DNA from: Zantedeschia hybrid cultivar
Taxonomy: Eukaryota; Streptophyta; Magnoliopsida; Alismatales; Araceae
Length of the DNA: 64,000 nt
Assembly: GCA_030544215.1 (NCBI GenBank)
Contig: JARZZO010000003.1
Location: forward strand, 49,086,045-49,150,044
Direction: 5' to 3'
Below are positions 21,887 through 33,486 of the stretch, one piece after another. Every line of letters begins with the position of its first letter. Position 1 is the first letter of the stretch. Made by a program: the position numbers and the translations under genes. The notes under the pieces were generated by a model. The model did no database searches and was not told the DNA's origin. It was given only the letters and a program-made list of their open reading frames with translations.

Positions 21887-23211
21887 ACCGGATTATAAGT
21901 CAACATGAAATCCCCAGAAGGAACCTCAACCATTAGTCCATCAGATAACTCATCAACGGGTGCAGAAAGAATATCTACGAACTGCTCAGAAATAAAAGAA
22001 TGCGAAGCACCCGAATCAATCAACACATGAGCAGATTTTCCAAGGACAGAAAGCGTACCTTCCACTAAGTTGGACGCACGAGCCTCCTTCCTGGTGATAG
22101 CTAGAACTCTCTCCTGGGTCTTCGGTTTCTTCTGATCACCTGGTTTCTGCCCCTGACCATGCCCCTGCAGGCAATACCTCGCCAAATGGCCCTGCTGGCC
22201 GCAAGTGTAACACCTCCTAGAAAATGCAGGACACTGAGTCCCACCGTAAGTACCACCACAATGACGACAAGCTGTCGGAAGCCTCTGAGTTGTCTCTTGC
22301 TGAGCACTGGATACCGATTGACTATGTTGGCTCTGCCTGGGTCTGCTACTACCGTTGCTGCCACTGCTGCTGCCACTACCTCGAAAGAACCTCCTGAATC
22401 TGGAGCCGAGTGAAGACGATCCTGATCCGGACGAAGGTGCTGCTGCTACTGCTGCAATCTTTCCCTTGCCATAAGCTTGCCCCTGAGTAGTCAGTCCTCT
22501 CTCCCGAGCCGACTGATCATGTTGTGCCTCTACTGCTGCAGCACACTTAACCGCCGATGCCAAGTCCGTACAACAGTGGGACGCCATAAAACTCCATAAA
22601 TTGGACCTCAGTCCATCCACAAACCTCTCAGTCCGACGCTCTTTGTCTTCTGAAATAAAAGGTACAAACCTCCAAAGCGAAACAAACTTCATCTGGTACT
22701 CAAGCACTATCATGCTTCCTTGGGTCAACTCCATAAATTCCCTCTCCTTGGCTTTCTGAACATGCCTAGGGAAGTATTGTGCATTGAATTCCTTCATAAA
22801 TGTCTCCCATGGAATCTCCCTGAGATTCCTATCCGCATAAGACAAGCTCTTCAAAGTGATCCACCAGTCATAGGCATCATCCTTCAACATGAAGGTAGCC
22901 AATGGAGTCCTTTCAACTGCCGCACAATCCATAGTATCAAAAGTCTTCTCTAACTCCCTCAGCCAATGAATGGCCTCATCATAGTTGGGACGACCGGTAA
23001 AATGAGGTGGCTTCAGCTTTAGGAATCTCTCCAGAGCAGCTGAAGGCCCTCCTTGAGTACTAGAACTCTCACTAGGGTCTCGAGTCTGATATATAGTCAT
23101 CGTGTCCATCATAGCCTCCATGAAACGCTCCATATTCGGCCTACCGGCCTCAGATCCACTAGGAACATCCCCCCGTTCCCTAATAACTGGCATTCTCTTT
23201 CTAGGAGCCAT
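21685..23211 (-). pseudogene. Gypsy gag and partial protease, reading on into LTR sequence
   Basis: Open for 508 residues. Residues 60-240 are a Gypsy capsid domain (PPHFTGRPNYDEAIHWLREL, then DDAYDWWITL and WETFMKEFNAQYFP). Residues about 334-347 are a CCHC zinc knuckle, CYTCGQQGHLARYC, preceded by a C/H-rich CRHCGG segment. Residues about 396-402 contain the retroviral-type protease triad DSGA. After about residue 441 the sequence is translated LTR, visible because the other LTR has the same DNA near 24950-25140. The frame is open but lacks most of the protease and all downstream enzymes, so it is a deletion fusion rather than a working polyprotein. Confidence 0.85.
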
Positions 23212-23355
23212 CTAATCGCCAACAATCACAAAAATCGAAAAATTCTAATTAGAATCCCAAAACCTACACTACTGTCGTGCCTGTAAGGAATAATGCAATT
23301 ATTTGCCGAAATTAGAATATTTAACCTAGTTACTCATCTATTTGCCAGACCGAAT

Positions 23356-23368
23356 GCTCTGATACCAA
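23356..23368 (-). other. Primer-binding site of the Gypsy element
   Basis: The minus strand reads TTGGTATCAGAGC, complementary to the 3' end of initiator tRNA-Met, one base inside the 5' LTR boundary at 23370. It fixes the element's orientation. Confidence 0.85.
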
Positions 23369-23369
23369 C

Positions 23370-25555
23370 TGTAACGACCCGCCACCCTATAATCGGGGAT
23401 CCGATTACTAAATGGGTACCGAATCATTAAATTTGGAACCAAACCAGGATCTCGATAAGTCTGAGAAATAAATGATAAACTAAGCTAAACATCCACATCA
23501 CATCGAATTGTAAAGAAAGTGCAGAAATTAAAAATTATTACAATTTGACTTGACTCAGCAATTAATTACATACTCCAACAGAAAAGAAATAATTAAGCGT
23601 ACATGCCAGAAAATAAAATAACAACTACATTAGGACATACCCCAGAACAGTGACAGCTGGCGTGCAACCCGAGACAACACTCTCCTCGCTACGCCTGCCT
23701 AGAACCCTTACCTGAAAACCACAGGGGGTGAGTCTTATTGAAATAGACTCAGTAAGGATCCTTCGATCCCCACCACCAACTCACACACCCACAAGTACAA
23801 TACACAATTATAGGCAATTTAACTAAATAAAGCAGAAAACATAATTCCCAGATTTTGATATAAAACACACGCATTTATAACAGTAACATGCATGATTCTG
23901 AAACCACCCTACTACGGAGTCCACAACTAGCGTCTTGGCTAAACACACAAGTCACACGGCCGAACGCGGAAAATACCGACCCGCTGAGACCAAACAGCAA
24001 CTCTTCGGATAGCGCACTGGCTACTTCGGCCTGACCTGGCTCAAGGTGGTTCTGCTTCCCCCAGCACGAGTGACACTCCGAATGTACCACTTCCACACCG
24101 GCACTAGCTATACCTTGGGGTACACCAGGTGACCCCCTCTCTAGGCGTCACCCCACCACTCCCACACCGGCGCCGTGTCACTCCCACACCGACACAGGGT
24201 GCCTAAGCGCTAACAGCTGTCACTCTAGGCCCACGATCGCACAAAACGCAACACGGTGCGATCCGATCATGTAGAAATCATCGTCCTCGAGTATATTTTC
24301 AAACATGTATTTATCTAAACTATCTAACAATGTAAACACATGTTAATTGCATGCTTTAATGAGATTCTGTCTTGAATCGCGTCGCCCAAAGCCGACGTCA
24401 TTCAAGACCCCTAAACTAGTTCATGTGAAAACTGGCCTCGGAAGTTGGCCTAAAACGCGTCGTGTATGATAGTCATCTTTTAAAAGGCGTTGCTGTCCCT
24501 AGTCGCCTAATCACGACAGAAACAGAAACAGGTCTTGGGGTGATCCGAAGTAAAACGCGTCGTGTACGGAGGTCGCTGTTTGAATGACATCGCTGTCTCT
24601 GGACGCTATTCAATCCAGAGACAGAGTTTGTTATCTGGGGTAAATCGCATCGTGGGTGGAAGCCGCCCTTTTTAAATGGCGTCGCTGTCCCTAGACGCTA
24701 TTTAACCCTCACATACATGTTCTCCCTCTGCCTTCCCCCAATTCACAAAGTAGGATTTTCTCCCCCAAATGGCACAAAAACGCCATAAAATAGAGGAGTC
24801 GGAGGAGAACCCAAATACCCAATAAAAACCCACCAATCCTAATTTTGTGATATAAGCATTTCCACCCCGAAAATCCTCTAAACATGCTTGAAAGCGGGAA
24901 AACATGGTTTTAAACAAAACATTGCGATGATCATCACCCTACCGATTATTCGAACTCCTCCGAGCTCCAAACTGCTGGACCGCCACGCCACAAGCCGCTA
25001 TCGGTACCGCCGTGGACGCCGTTACTCCACCGGGACGTCGGGCGCCGTCCGGAGAGAAATGCGCCGCGGAGGAAATGGTGGAAGTTAGGAGGTTGATGGA
25101 GTGAAGGGAGAGGAGGAATGGGGAGAGGAAAGGAAGGAGAAGGGGTTCTGGATGGATCGGAATTGGAGGGGAGAGAGAGGAGAGAGAGAGAGAGATGGAG
25201 AGAATAAGGGAAATGAGGGAGAGTTCGCGAGGTAAAACTGAAACTAACTAAAACGCATTGTCCAAGGTCTACGCCAATCAGACGACAAGACGGGTCGTAC
25301 GCTGACATACCATGGCCGTACTCTGAATGGCGTCGTCCATTCAAGACGCCGTTCAGACGATAAGACCGGGGCCGTACTCCCGCGGCCCAAAACTAGCCCA
25401 CATGGCACAACTTAAAATGCATCCACCTCACTGGACGCCGTTTGAACCGCGTCGACGCGAAAAATAACATAAGCCCCAGCCCCACAAGGGCCCAAACCAA
25501 GAGATCTGAACCCGAAACTGACCCGATAACTGGATCCGAAACCTTAATCTTTACA
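23370..25555 (-). repeat. 5' LTR of the Gypsy element, complete, 2,186 bp
   Basis: Begins TGTAACGACC and ends CTTTACA (plus-strand reading). It contains several variants of an internal GTCG(C/T)TG...CTA(G)ACGCC motif (24360-24700 and 25260-25450) and a GA-rich low-complexity tract (25090-25220). Confidence 0.85.
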
Positions 25556-25559
25556 GTTT

Positions 25560-27050
25560 GACTCAATGGCTAAAAACTAAGTCTGGGATCTCGTTAACTT
25601 GCCAAAATGGTCCAAACTTGTTAGATGTAAATGGATATTCAAAACTAAAGTGGATTCTAAAGGCAAAGTTGAACAATATAAGGCCAGATTGGTAGCTAAG
25701 GATTTCACTCAAAGGGAAGGTATTGACTATGATGAGACCTTCTCTCTAGTTTCTAAGAAGCTCTCATTTAGAATAGTCATGACCTTGGTAGCTTATTTTG
25801 ACCTAGAGTTACACCAAATGGATGTGAAAACGACTTTTCTCAATGGGGACCTAGATAAAGAAGTGTATATGGAGCAACCTCAAGGATTTCGTGCTGAAGG
25901 GAAAGAACACTTAGTATGCAAATTAAAGAAATTCATTTACGGACTTAAGCAAGCCTCCTGCCAATGGTTCATAAAGTTTAATGAAATCATACTGTCCTTT
26001 GGGTTTAAAGAAAATATTAATGATGAATGTTTGTACCTAAAGATCAGTGAAAGTAAATTCATTGTCTTGCTTTTATATGTGGATGACATTTTGCTTGCTA
26101 GCAGTGATCTTGGTTTATTGCAGGAGACGAAAGCATTCCTTTCTAAGAACTTTGAGATGAAAGATATGGGTGATGCCTACTACGTTTTGGGCATTGAAAT
26201 CACTAGAAAGAGACGCTAAGGCACTCTTGGTCTTTCTCAGAAAGCTTACATCTCAAAGGTCTTAGAAATGTTCAACATGCAGTCCTGCGCACCCGATACC
26301 CGATAAGGTACCTATTGTAAAAAGTGATAAATTCAGTGAATTACAGTGTCCCAAGAATGACTTGGAAAATAAGTAGATGGAGCCTATCCCATATGCTTCA
26401 ACCGTTGGGAACTTGATGTACTTTCAGACTTATACACGTCCAGATATTGCTTTTGCCATAGATATGCTCAGCAGATACTAGAGCAACCCAGGTATGGATC
26501 ATTGGAAAGCTGCCAAGAAAGTCATGTGTTATCTCAAAGGCACAGTGGATATCATGCTCATATATAGGAGGTTAGATCAGCTGGAGGTCATTGCATATTC
26601 TGATGCTGATTTTGGCGACTGTGTTAATTCGAGAAAGTCCACTATAGGCTATATCTTCTTCTTCGCAGGGGGAGCTATCACATGGTGCAGTGAGAAGCAA
26701 AGTATTACAGTGGCTTCCACCATGGCAACTGAGTTCATTACTTGTTTTGAGGCTAGTGCACATGCCATTCAGTTGTGGAATTTCCTCACAGGTCTATCAT
26801 TTGTTGATTTCGTCTCCAGACCTATTAAGATTTACTATAATAATTCCGCTGTAGTCTTCTTCTCTAAGAACAATAAGACGTTCAAAAGTGGTAGAGCCTT
26901 AGATATCAAGTATTTTGTTCTTAGAGATAGAGTGAAGAATCATGAGCTATCTATATAACATATTGGGACATATCTTATGGTTGCTGACCCACTCACGAAG
27001 GGACTACTTGCTAGCACTTTTTGTAGTCATGTGATTCAAATGGGTCTTGT
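25560..27050 (+). pseudogene. Copia reverse transcriptase and RNase H, with stops
   Basis: The translation starts DSMAKN, a stop at 25578, then VWDLVNLPKW and CKWIFKTKVD, with KARLVAKDFTQREGIDYDET, HQMDVKTTFLNGDL and the catalytic LLLYVDDILLAS (about 26070-26105). This is the canonical Copia RT. A stop at 26217 and further damage at 26280-26380 follow. RNase H resumes at about 26494: KKVMCYLKGT, YSDADFGDCVNSRKSTIGYI, then ADPLTKGL after another stop. It begins exactly at the Gypsy LTR boundary; protease and integrase that should precede it are absent. Confidence 0.88.
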
Positions 27051-27528
27051 CAGTTCTCTCGATATATTATGACATTTTCAGTTTGACACATACAATTATT
27101 TGTGATCATATTTATATCATGATTCTTCTATTGCTTTCTGCCTATTCCATTTGTTGTATATACATATTGGTTGTGGATTATGGCTGGCAGATTGTATGTT
27201 TAAGTGGTGACCAACAGATAGACATTAGGTTTCAGTTTATCTGCAGTTCCATATTCGGTATTCAATTATAGTAAGTTGGTGGCATTGTGGTACATGGCAG
27301 GAGGTGTATAATTGAATGCATTTGCCGCCATGACCCCTATCATTTGATTTACTATTCTTGAATTCTTAAGATTCTGTTAACTGGAAAGATGTGTAGTTTT
27401 ATTTTTATCGTGTACGCGCATACCGTGTTTCTCTGTACAGGTGTATACCCATGATATCAAATCTTCAAGAGTCTTTTGAAACTATATATATGTTTATACT
27501 ATAAGTATATTTTCAAAGGAAGATTTGA

Positions 27529-27907
27529 TGTGCTTAAGATAAGTTACTTGTGGTCAATGGGCCACACACATACACACCATAAGGTATCCAATTAATAGAA
27601 TACTGTTATTGGGCTTAACCCATAAGGATCCCATTAGGATCCTGTAATGGGTGGGATCCATTTAAGCTTAAACAGTACTGGTCCCTCCTCTCTATATAAG
27701 AAACCTATGACTCCCCATGAAGCCATACGCATCAAGTGAGATAGAGAGAGGAAACCAGTGGAGAGGGTGCTCGGGCTACACCATCTCCTCATTCGGCGTT
27801 CGTGCGGTGCTTGCGAGGCTCGTGTGCGTGTGACAATCGACTTCGGCATCGTCTTTCTCCTTCGTTTAGGGATGTCTTCCGCTGCAGGTATTCCTAAATA
27901 CCTAACA
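27529..27907 (+). repeat. 3' LTR of the Copia element
   Basis: TGTGCTTAAG...CCTAACA, preceded by AAAGGAAGATT. TATATAAG lies near 27702. It differs from the 5' LTR at scattered sites and at its first ~45 bp, so the insertion is not recent. Confidence 0.88.
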
Positions 27908-27912
27908 CGTCT

Positions 27913-29330
27913 GACTTGGAAAGCTGGACTCTAATGCAATTTAAAAGGGAAGGAAGATGACCAGGATGCCTTCCACAAATTTCTGCTCTTCACCTACCCC
28001 GTCTCCCGCTCATCCCTTCACTCCATGACAAAGGAAGAAGCACGGTGCGGCAAATGCTTTTCCCCCTCTCAGTCTCTCTTGCATTAGTTAGTGAAATCGA
28101 AGCTATTGGTCACTCCTCCACTCCCTCCCTCCCCAGCTACCCTGCAGCCCATTAACTCGATGCTAGCAAAGTATGTGGAACGTGACCCAATCCATCAACT
28201 CGACGGTGGCCATTTAGCTGTTGGGAGACATAAGATATGGAAAAAGGTAGATTTATGTATTGATAGCTTGCAGTTAATACTATTGCATTAAATTTTTTAC
28301 CTTTTTTTATTTTCATTATCTATTTTTCTCTTTCTATCTAAAATTTTCAAAGTTGATGTTGCTTCCGACCTTTTTTTATTTATTTTCATCATCTTTTACT
28401 CCATTCTCTCTAAATTTGTCAAAATAGTTTTTCCCAATGGCCCTCGTTCTTTTTTTTTTTTTTCCCCTATGTTGTATAATGTCATGACACCTTAGAACGC
28501 TAAGTTATTGCTAGTTTACTAATATGCTATTCTGAGTATTCGAACTCAGAAATTTCTCTAACTTAATAAATTACTACATCAATTTAAGTTAATGGGCTTA
28601 ACTTTATGAGTGAATTAACTCTATTAAATCCTTCGATTATTATTACTTATTTATTTACCATTGTTATTGTTAAAAAAATATTAGGTATTACACATATGAT
28701 CCTAACTAATAGTTCTGTTAGCTCAACCCTCTATTAATTGACTGCATTAATAGCTAATAAGACAAAATAAGTAACTAACCGTCCCACGGCTATGCTGCTC
28801 ATTTGAATTTCCCTGCCCTTTAGTTAACCAATTGCCTAATTAACCCTTAATTAAGATAATTTCTGGTTTAATTATTAGTGTTAAATTAAATTCTAACTTA
28901 GTGGGGCATAACATTCTCTTCTCTTTCCTCTTATTGTTTTCTTTAATATACATATATATTTTTTTCACCTAAAATTGACATTTTTCTCACCTAAATTTGA
29001 CTTTTTTCTCTAGTATATATATACTTCCAAATATGCAATCTGCACTAAAATATGCCTATGTACTCTTACATATATCGACTTGTACTAACACATTTCTGTT
29101 TGACTGAAATTTGTCCACTTGGTTAAACATAGTAGTTTAATCTTTAAATACTCGTTTGCACCATAATAAATCAATTATGAGAAAAATATGTGCATGGACA
29201 ATGACATACATACAATTTACATTTAACTAGACTCATTTGTTAATCGTTACTTTATATTTTCTTCTACGTAGGTGACAAAGTAGTACATGATGCGTTTGCA
29301 TTGATGTTATACCCTATATATGAAATCCCA
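27913..29330. other. Unassigned intergenic sequence
   Basis: A CT-rich genic-looking patch at 27980-28220 precedes AT-rich sequence. I see no protein match, tRNA or clear transposon ends. Confidence 0.3.
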
Positions 29331-29339
29331 TTAATTTGT

Positions 29340-29620
29340 TAATGTGCCAAGATTAATTAAGCCCAGTTAGATCTAAATAAGCTTAGATCTTATCAATAAT
29401 AATACCAAACTCCGCCTAAATATGAGTCTATTGTGCTTAGCTGGTCCCAAGCCGGATAAAGGAGGAGGATTGCGGTAGGTGACAACCAACGTAAAAATCG
29501 TGTCACATCTCATGATATGGATTTAATCAAAATTAACGTTAGGACGTCCTTTACTTATGACGCGCTGCACCGGAGCCCAAGTGTAGTGAGAAATAGGCAT
29601 GGGTTGAGGCAATCGGTTGA
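29340..29620 (+). mobile_element. Possible leader fragment of an RTE-like retroelement
   Basis: Contains CTGGTCCCAAGCCGGATAAA, GGAGGAGGATTGCGGTAGGT and GACGCGCTGCACCGG, words I associate from memory with leaders of plant RTE-like LINE families. It has no coding sequence and no clear ends. It may equally belong to the Copia remnant that follows. Confidence 0.3.
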
Positions 29621-29621
29621 T

Positions 29622-30658
29622 CAGTCTCACCTTTATTTGAGCAAGCTAAGTATAATTGATATATATAGTCAGCTTGAGGGGGAGTGTAGTTGCAGTCGTA
29701 AGTGAGAGGACATTTTGGTCCTTTTATCATTTCCTTCTTGTGTTAAGTATTTTGAGGATAGCTAGTGTCTTTTTGTATTTGTCTCTTTAGTGTAGGACTG
29801 TAAATGGATAGGATACGAAAACCGAAATAGGTGTTTTCATTTTCCAATTCCGATAGCAAAAACCTATTTCCATTTTCGATTGCAATAAGATCGGAAAGTA
29901 TACTTTCCGTTTTCGATTTGTTTCCAATTCCGACATTAAAAACGGATATTGTTTCCGATATATTTTTAAAAATGTTAGTTTCTTAATTTTTTTTTTGAAA
30001 CACATAAAATGAGGCTAAAAAATATAATCAGAAGCTCCTAATATATTAGTTAATGATCAATGAGATTAAAGGATAATGAGTATAATTTCATATCCATAAA
30101 CTTACATCTAAAAACATGTTATATAGGTTTAACTTCACAAGTAAATGTTAAAAGATATCTAAAAAAGATTTTTAACTGAAAAACATTATAAAACTAAAAG
30201 AACTTTTCACCGCGAATTAATAAAATTCTTGACAATAACATAACATAAGCCACACATTAATAGAATCCAAAGGTCAAATATTAATTGGAAACTGAAATAA
30301 AAAAATGGATACGGAAGCAGGTGTTTCCATTTTCGATAGCTTATCGAAACTGTCCGATTGCAACTCCGATAGTTATTGAACGGATATTTTTATCGGAATA
30401 GAATATGTTTTATTAGAATCAGGTCGAGAAATCGGATAATTGAGTTTTCATTTACAACCCTACTTTAGCCCCCGTTATGGCAGTATTTTTGTCTTTGTAA
30501 TATTGTAAACTTGTTGCCCCAATAAATAAAAGAGAGAGAGACAGGTGTGAACAACAGTGTGTATGTATACGGCTGCACACATGGCTGCCGCCCTCCCTCC
30601 TCCTGTTCTCTTCTTCTTCCATTGTCTTCTATGATTTTTTGGCTCCGAATCTTCAACA
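29622..30658 (+). mobile_element. Copia 3' end: last coding residues, PPT and one LTR
   Basis: The translation SKLSIIDIYSQLEGEC (about 29640-29690) is the typical C-terminus of a plant Copia polyprotein. The polypurine tract AGGGGGAG leads into TGTAGTTGC at 29685, the LTR start. The LTR ends TTCAACA at 30658 and is split by the hAT element at 29793-30462; without it the LTR is about 296 bp. No 5' half is present in the window. Confidence 0.7.
29793..30462. mobile_element. Non-autonomous hAT element, copy 4 (in a Copia LTR)
   Basis: Ends TAGGACTGTAAATG and CATTTACAACCCTA are inverted repeats with two mismatches. Flanks CTTTAGTG (29785-29792) and CTTTAGCC (30463-30470) share 6 of 8 bases. Arms contain inverted GATAGC/TCGGAAA-type motifs and the same AT-rich core as the copies at 2818, 4527 and 18704. 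Confidence 0.82.
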
Positions 30659-31687
30659 CATTGAAAACAGTGGAACAGATAAGTATAATGCTATTGAGAT
30701 CATCATCATTAGCCTTGATCTCTTCAATCTAGTTGAACAAACTTTATATCAAAAAATTTAGCTAAAGTTCTTTGACAATCTATTTATCATAATTCAACCC
30801 TCCAGAGGATGGTGTTAAATAGTTCATCAAAATATTTGACAAGAGATGACTTACCAAAAGTACCATTGAACTATTTGACATATGAAAACTACCTTCTTAA
30901 TTACACAAATTAAGTCCTTGCAAAAAAGTTTTGAAAATATACAGTTTTTATAAAAAGTCACTGTATAAGAGGTAAAGTGGAATCTTTCATTTAGAAATAT
31001 GTACACTTCTCTATGGAAGATATCAACCCCCAAGCATGTAAACCTATCATTTACAAAGGAGAATAAATAGATAATGCGGATATCTATATGTTAAATATAT
31101 CTATACGTTAGATAATGCGCAAAATAGCTTGGGCTATGTAGACAACGATCATTAATATTAAATGATGGATGAAATTACAACCAAGTTTCATTAAGAAAAC
31201 TGGACACCACCTGAAATTTGGGAGCAAAACGAAGCTAAATTATGTAGCAAACAACAAAAGTATTGTAAGAATTTTGAAATGCCTGTTATTATCAATTTTA
31301 GGGGTAAGCTCCTCCTTTCTATTTCGTTTTTGACTTCCTGCCTCCTCTCTTTCCACCATTTCCTCCTCAACTGTGGGAAGAGTTCTCTCTCTCTTTCTCT
31401 CTCTCTCTCTCGGAGTGCAGAGGGAACAAGGGACAATACCATTCCCTTCACGATTTGCAAGAGGAGGTTGCTACTGTGACACCTTCCTCCCATTGCCTAT
31501 TTGATCCCCTACTCCCACTTTCCTCTCGTTACTAGAATGAAAAAAGGGAATTTTATTAAAGACTAACTTATCCTAATTTAATTAACATATTATAACAGCA
31601 CCGTTCAACATCAGATGGCTGCACAAATTTCACAGTCCCACTTTGTTAAAAAGAGAGTAGGAAGGAAGGGACTCATTAGCGAACTTA
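30659..31687. other. Unassigned intergenic sequence
   Basis: AT-rich with a CT microsatellite at 31385-31411. No gene or element boundaries recognised. Confidence 0.3.
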
Positions 31688-31999
31688 GAGGTGACAATGG
31701 CAGTAAGTCAAGAGTTGAGATAGGGTGGGATCAAAAGTGGAAGTTAACAAAAACACCTTGACCCTTTTAACCTGACCCCACCCGTGTTTAGGTCAGACTT
31801 ATATGGCATCCATAACTTGACCCAGGTAAAAAATTAGTCGAGATAAATCAAGACAAGTTAGGATCAAAGATCATGGGGTCAAATTGGACTGAGCCGAATG
31901 CGAGTTTGATTTCTTTGGAAAAAAACTACTCTAACCTGACTTATTATAAAGTTGGGGTCAAAATGACCCAACCTTAAATAACCTGGTCATCAAAACTCT
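31688..31999. mobile_element. Possible small hAT-like relic
   Basis: Begins AGAGGTGACAATGG and ends near GGTCATCAAAACTCTT. The interior repeats GACC/GGTC words such as TGACCC and GGGTCA in both orientations. Ends are only weakly inverted and no target duplication was found. Confidence 0.3.
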
Positions 32000-32912
32000 T
32001 AACCATTACCTCACATTTTTAAGAATCAAGCCAAGTTGGTAAACTAAATAAGAATTCATCAATAAGTTCAATAAACCAAGAAACTAAAATCTAAAAAACC
32101 CAAACCTTTATTAACATTGATCATGGCCAACTGAATCACTCCCGAACAAGACGAGGACAAGATGAATATCTAGAATATTTTCAACCAATCCAATTTAATA
32201 TCGAGTGGGTCAACTCTGTAATTAGGCATCAGCCTCTAAATGATGGTGAAAAGTACAGAAATATCCAGATCTCATAACTTCAGATCCAAAACAATATTCC
32301 TATCCTCTGTTTATCATTCCAATTTTGTCGGGTATCTGCTATCTTACACAAGTCCATTAAAGGAAAACACTCCATTTTTTCTTCTCAAACACCGATCAAT
32401 AACCTGTAATCGCAAATTGTTCAGTTGAGTCAAGCCTCCTCTCTACTTTGAAATTTATCAGTTGCAATGAACGCTGAGAAATTTGATGTCAACATAATTT
32501 GCCTGTCATTTACAAGGCACTGAAAATTCATGTATGGGTCGGATGACTGTCAAGAAATTTGACTAACTTGCTGGGATGAAACTGCAAGGGGGTTGGCTTT
32601 TTGGTGCGGCAAGCCACCCACTGAACTTGAAGGTGAACCAACAGGTTTGGGGGTAGCCTTCAGTATCCTTGGTTTACTCAATTTCTTCTTCAGAAGTTGC
32701 CATCTTCCGGGCTTATTTTGCTCTAACTTCAATTGTGCTCTCTGAAATTTCCGACGTGCAAACCAAGAACCACCTCGCCATCCAAGGCCATACCTGCAGT
32801 TTTGTGTGTGTGTGTGGGTTGTTGGGGGGGGGGGGGGGGAGAGGGGGGGGGGGGACAATCGTCAGTAAAATCAAGTTAATCCACTGTGCTGCATAAAATG
32901 AAGATTAGTAAT
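32000..32912. other. Unassigned intergenic sequence
   Basis: No clear coding region. A poly-G stretch at 32825-32853 follows a TG microsatellite. Confidence 0.3.
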
Positions 32913-33270
32913 ACTTGCTGCACCACACGTGGTGCAACCCATATTTTTTGAATTTTTTTGGGTGGGCCCCATCATGCCCTACACACCCATATAATTCGAT
33001 CTCCGATCGGACGACCCAAAAAGAAAATCTGAAAATTTAAAAACCAAGCCCATGAGCAATGTTCATTGGGCTTGGTTTTTGAATTTTCAGATTTTTTGGG
33101 TCGTCCGATTAGAGATCGGCCTATACAAAAGATGTCGGTCATGATAGGACCAACACCCCCCCCCCCCCCCCCCCCCCCAAAAAAAAATAAAAATAAAAAT
33201 AAAAAATCACTGTTGCTGCAGCCGTCCGATCAAACTAATCAGACGGCTCCCCGGGTGCGGTGCAGCAAGT
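32913..33270. mobile_element. Foldback (hairpin) transposable element
   Basis: Terminal inverted repeats ACTTGCTGCACC and GGTGCAGCAAGT are perfect. Inside, 32998-33055 and 33063-33118 are near-perfect reverse complements (GGACGACCCAAAAAG with TTTTTTGGGTCGTCC; AACCAAGCCCA with TGGGCTTGGTT), so most of the element would fold into a long hairpin. The right part has been stretched by a poly-C/poly-A tract (33153-33205). No coding sequence and no matching flanks. Confidence 0.75.
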
Positions 33271-33486
33271 GTTTCTCAACGAAGAATATATTCATTGCAT
33301 CTGAACATCTATTCTCATGATTCGAACTTTAACACATAGTTTCTTTTTGGAGAAGGGGGTGACTTTGATTTTGAAACTTGGAGACTAGGGCCCCATTTGG
33401 AACAACTTATGGCTTGTCATATACTCCAAATGGAATCTCCTAAGCTATACTTTCATAGCTTTTGCACAACTTTTGAGGGAAAAAGG

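Larger units (their letters stand above)
19828..25555 (-). mobile_element. Gypsy LTR retrotransposon, internally deleted, inserted in the Copia element
   Basis: Direct repeats start TGTAAYGACCCGCCACCC at 19828 and 23370. The right, 5' LTR (element is minus strand) is complete at 23370-25555 with ends TGTAA...TTACA. The left copy runs 19828 to about 21886 and is truncated. A primer-binding site lies at 23356-23368 (TTGGTATCAGAGC on the minus strand). The internal part is only about 1.5 kb: gag and the start of protease. Reverse transcriptase, RNase H and integrase are gone. The flanks GGTAA (left) and GTTTG (right) do not match, so this is not a simple single insertion. Confidence 0.88.
15649..27907 (+). 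mobile_element. Copia LTR retrotransposon, degenerate, with two nested insertions
   Basis: Related LTRs (389 and 379 bp) bound a 12.26-kb unit. Flanks CGGCT (15644-15648) and CGTCT (27908-27912) are a 5-bp target duplication with one mismatch. A primer-binding site at 16040-16052 (TAGTATCAGAGCC) follows the 5' LTR after 2 nt, and an A/G-rich tract (AAAGGAAGA) precedes the 3' LTR. The order is LTR, 2.2-kb non-coding leader, gag, [missing protease and integrase], reverse transcriptase, RNase H, LTR. Insertions are a hAT element at 18704-19410 and a Gypsy element at 19828-25555. The coding regions contain several stops, so it cannot move by itself. Confidence 0.9.
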
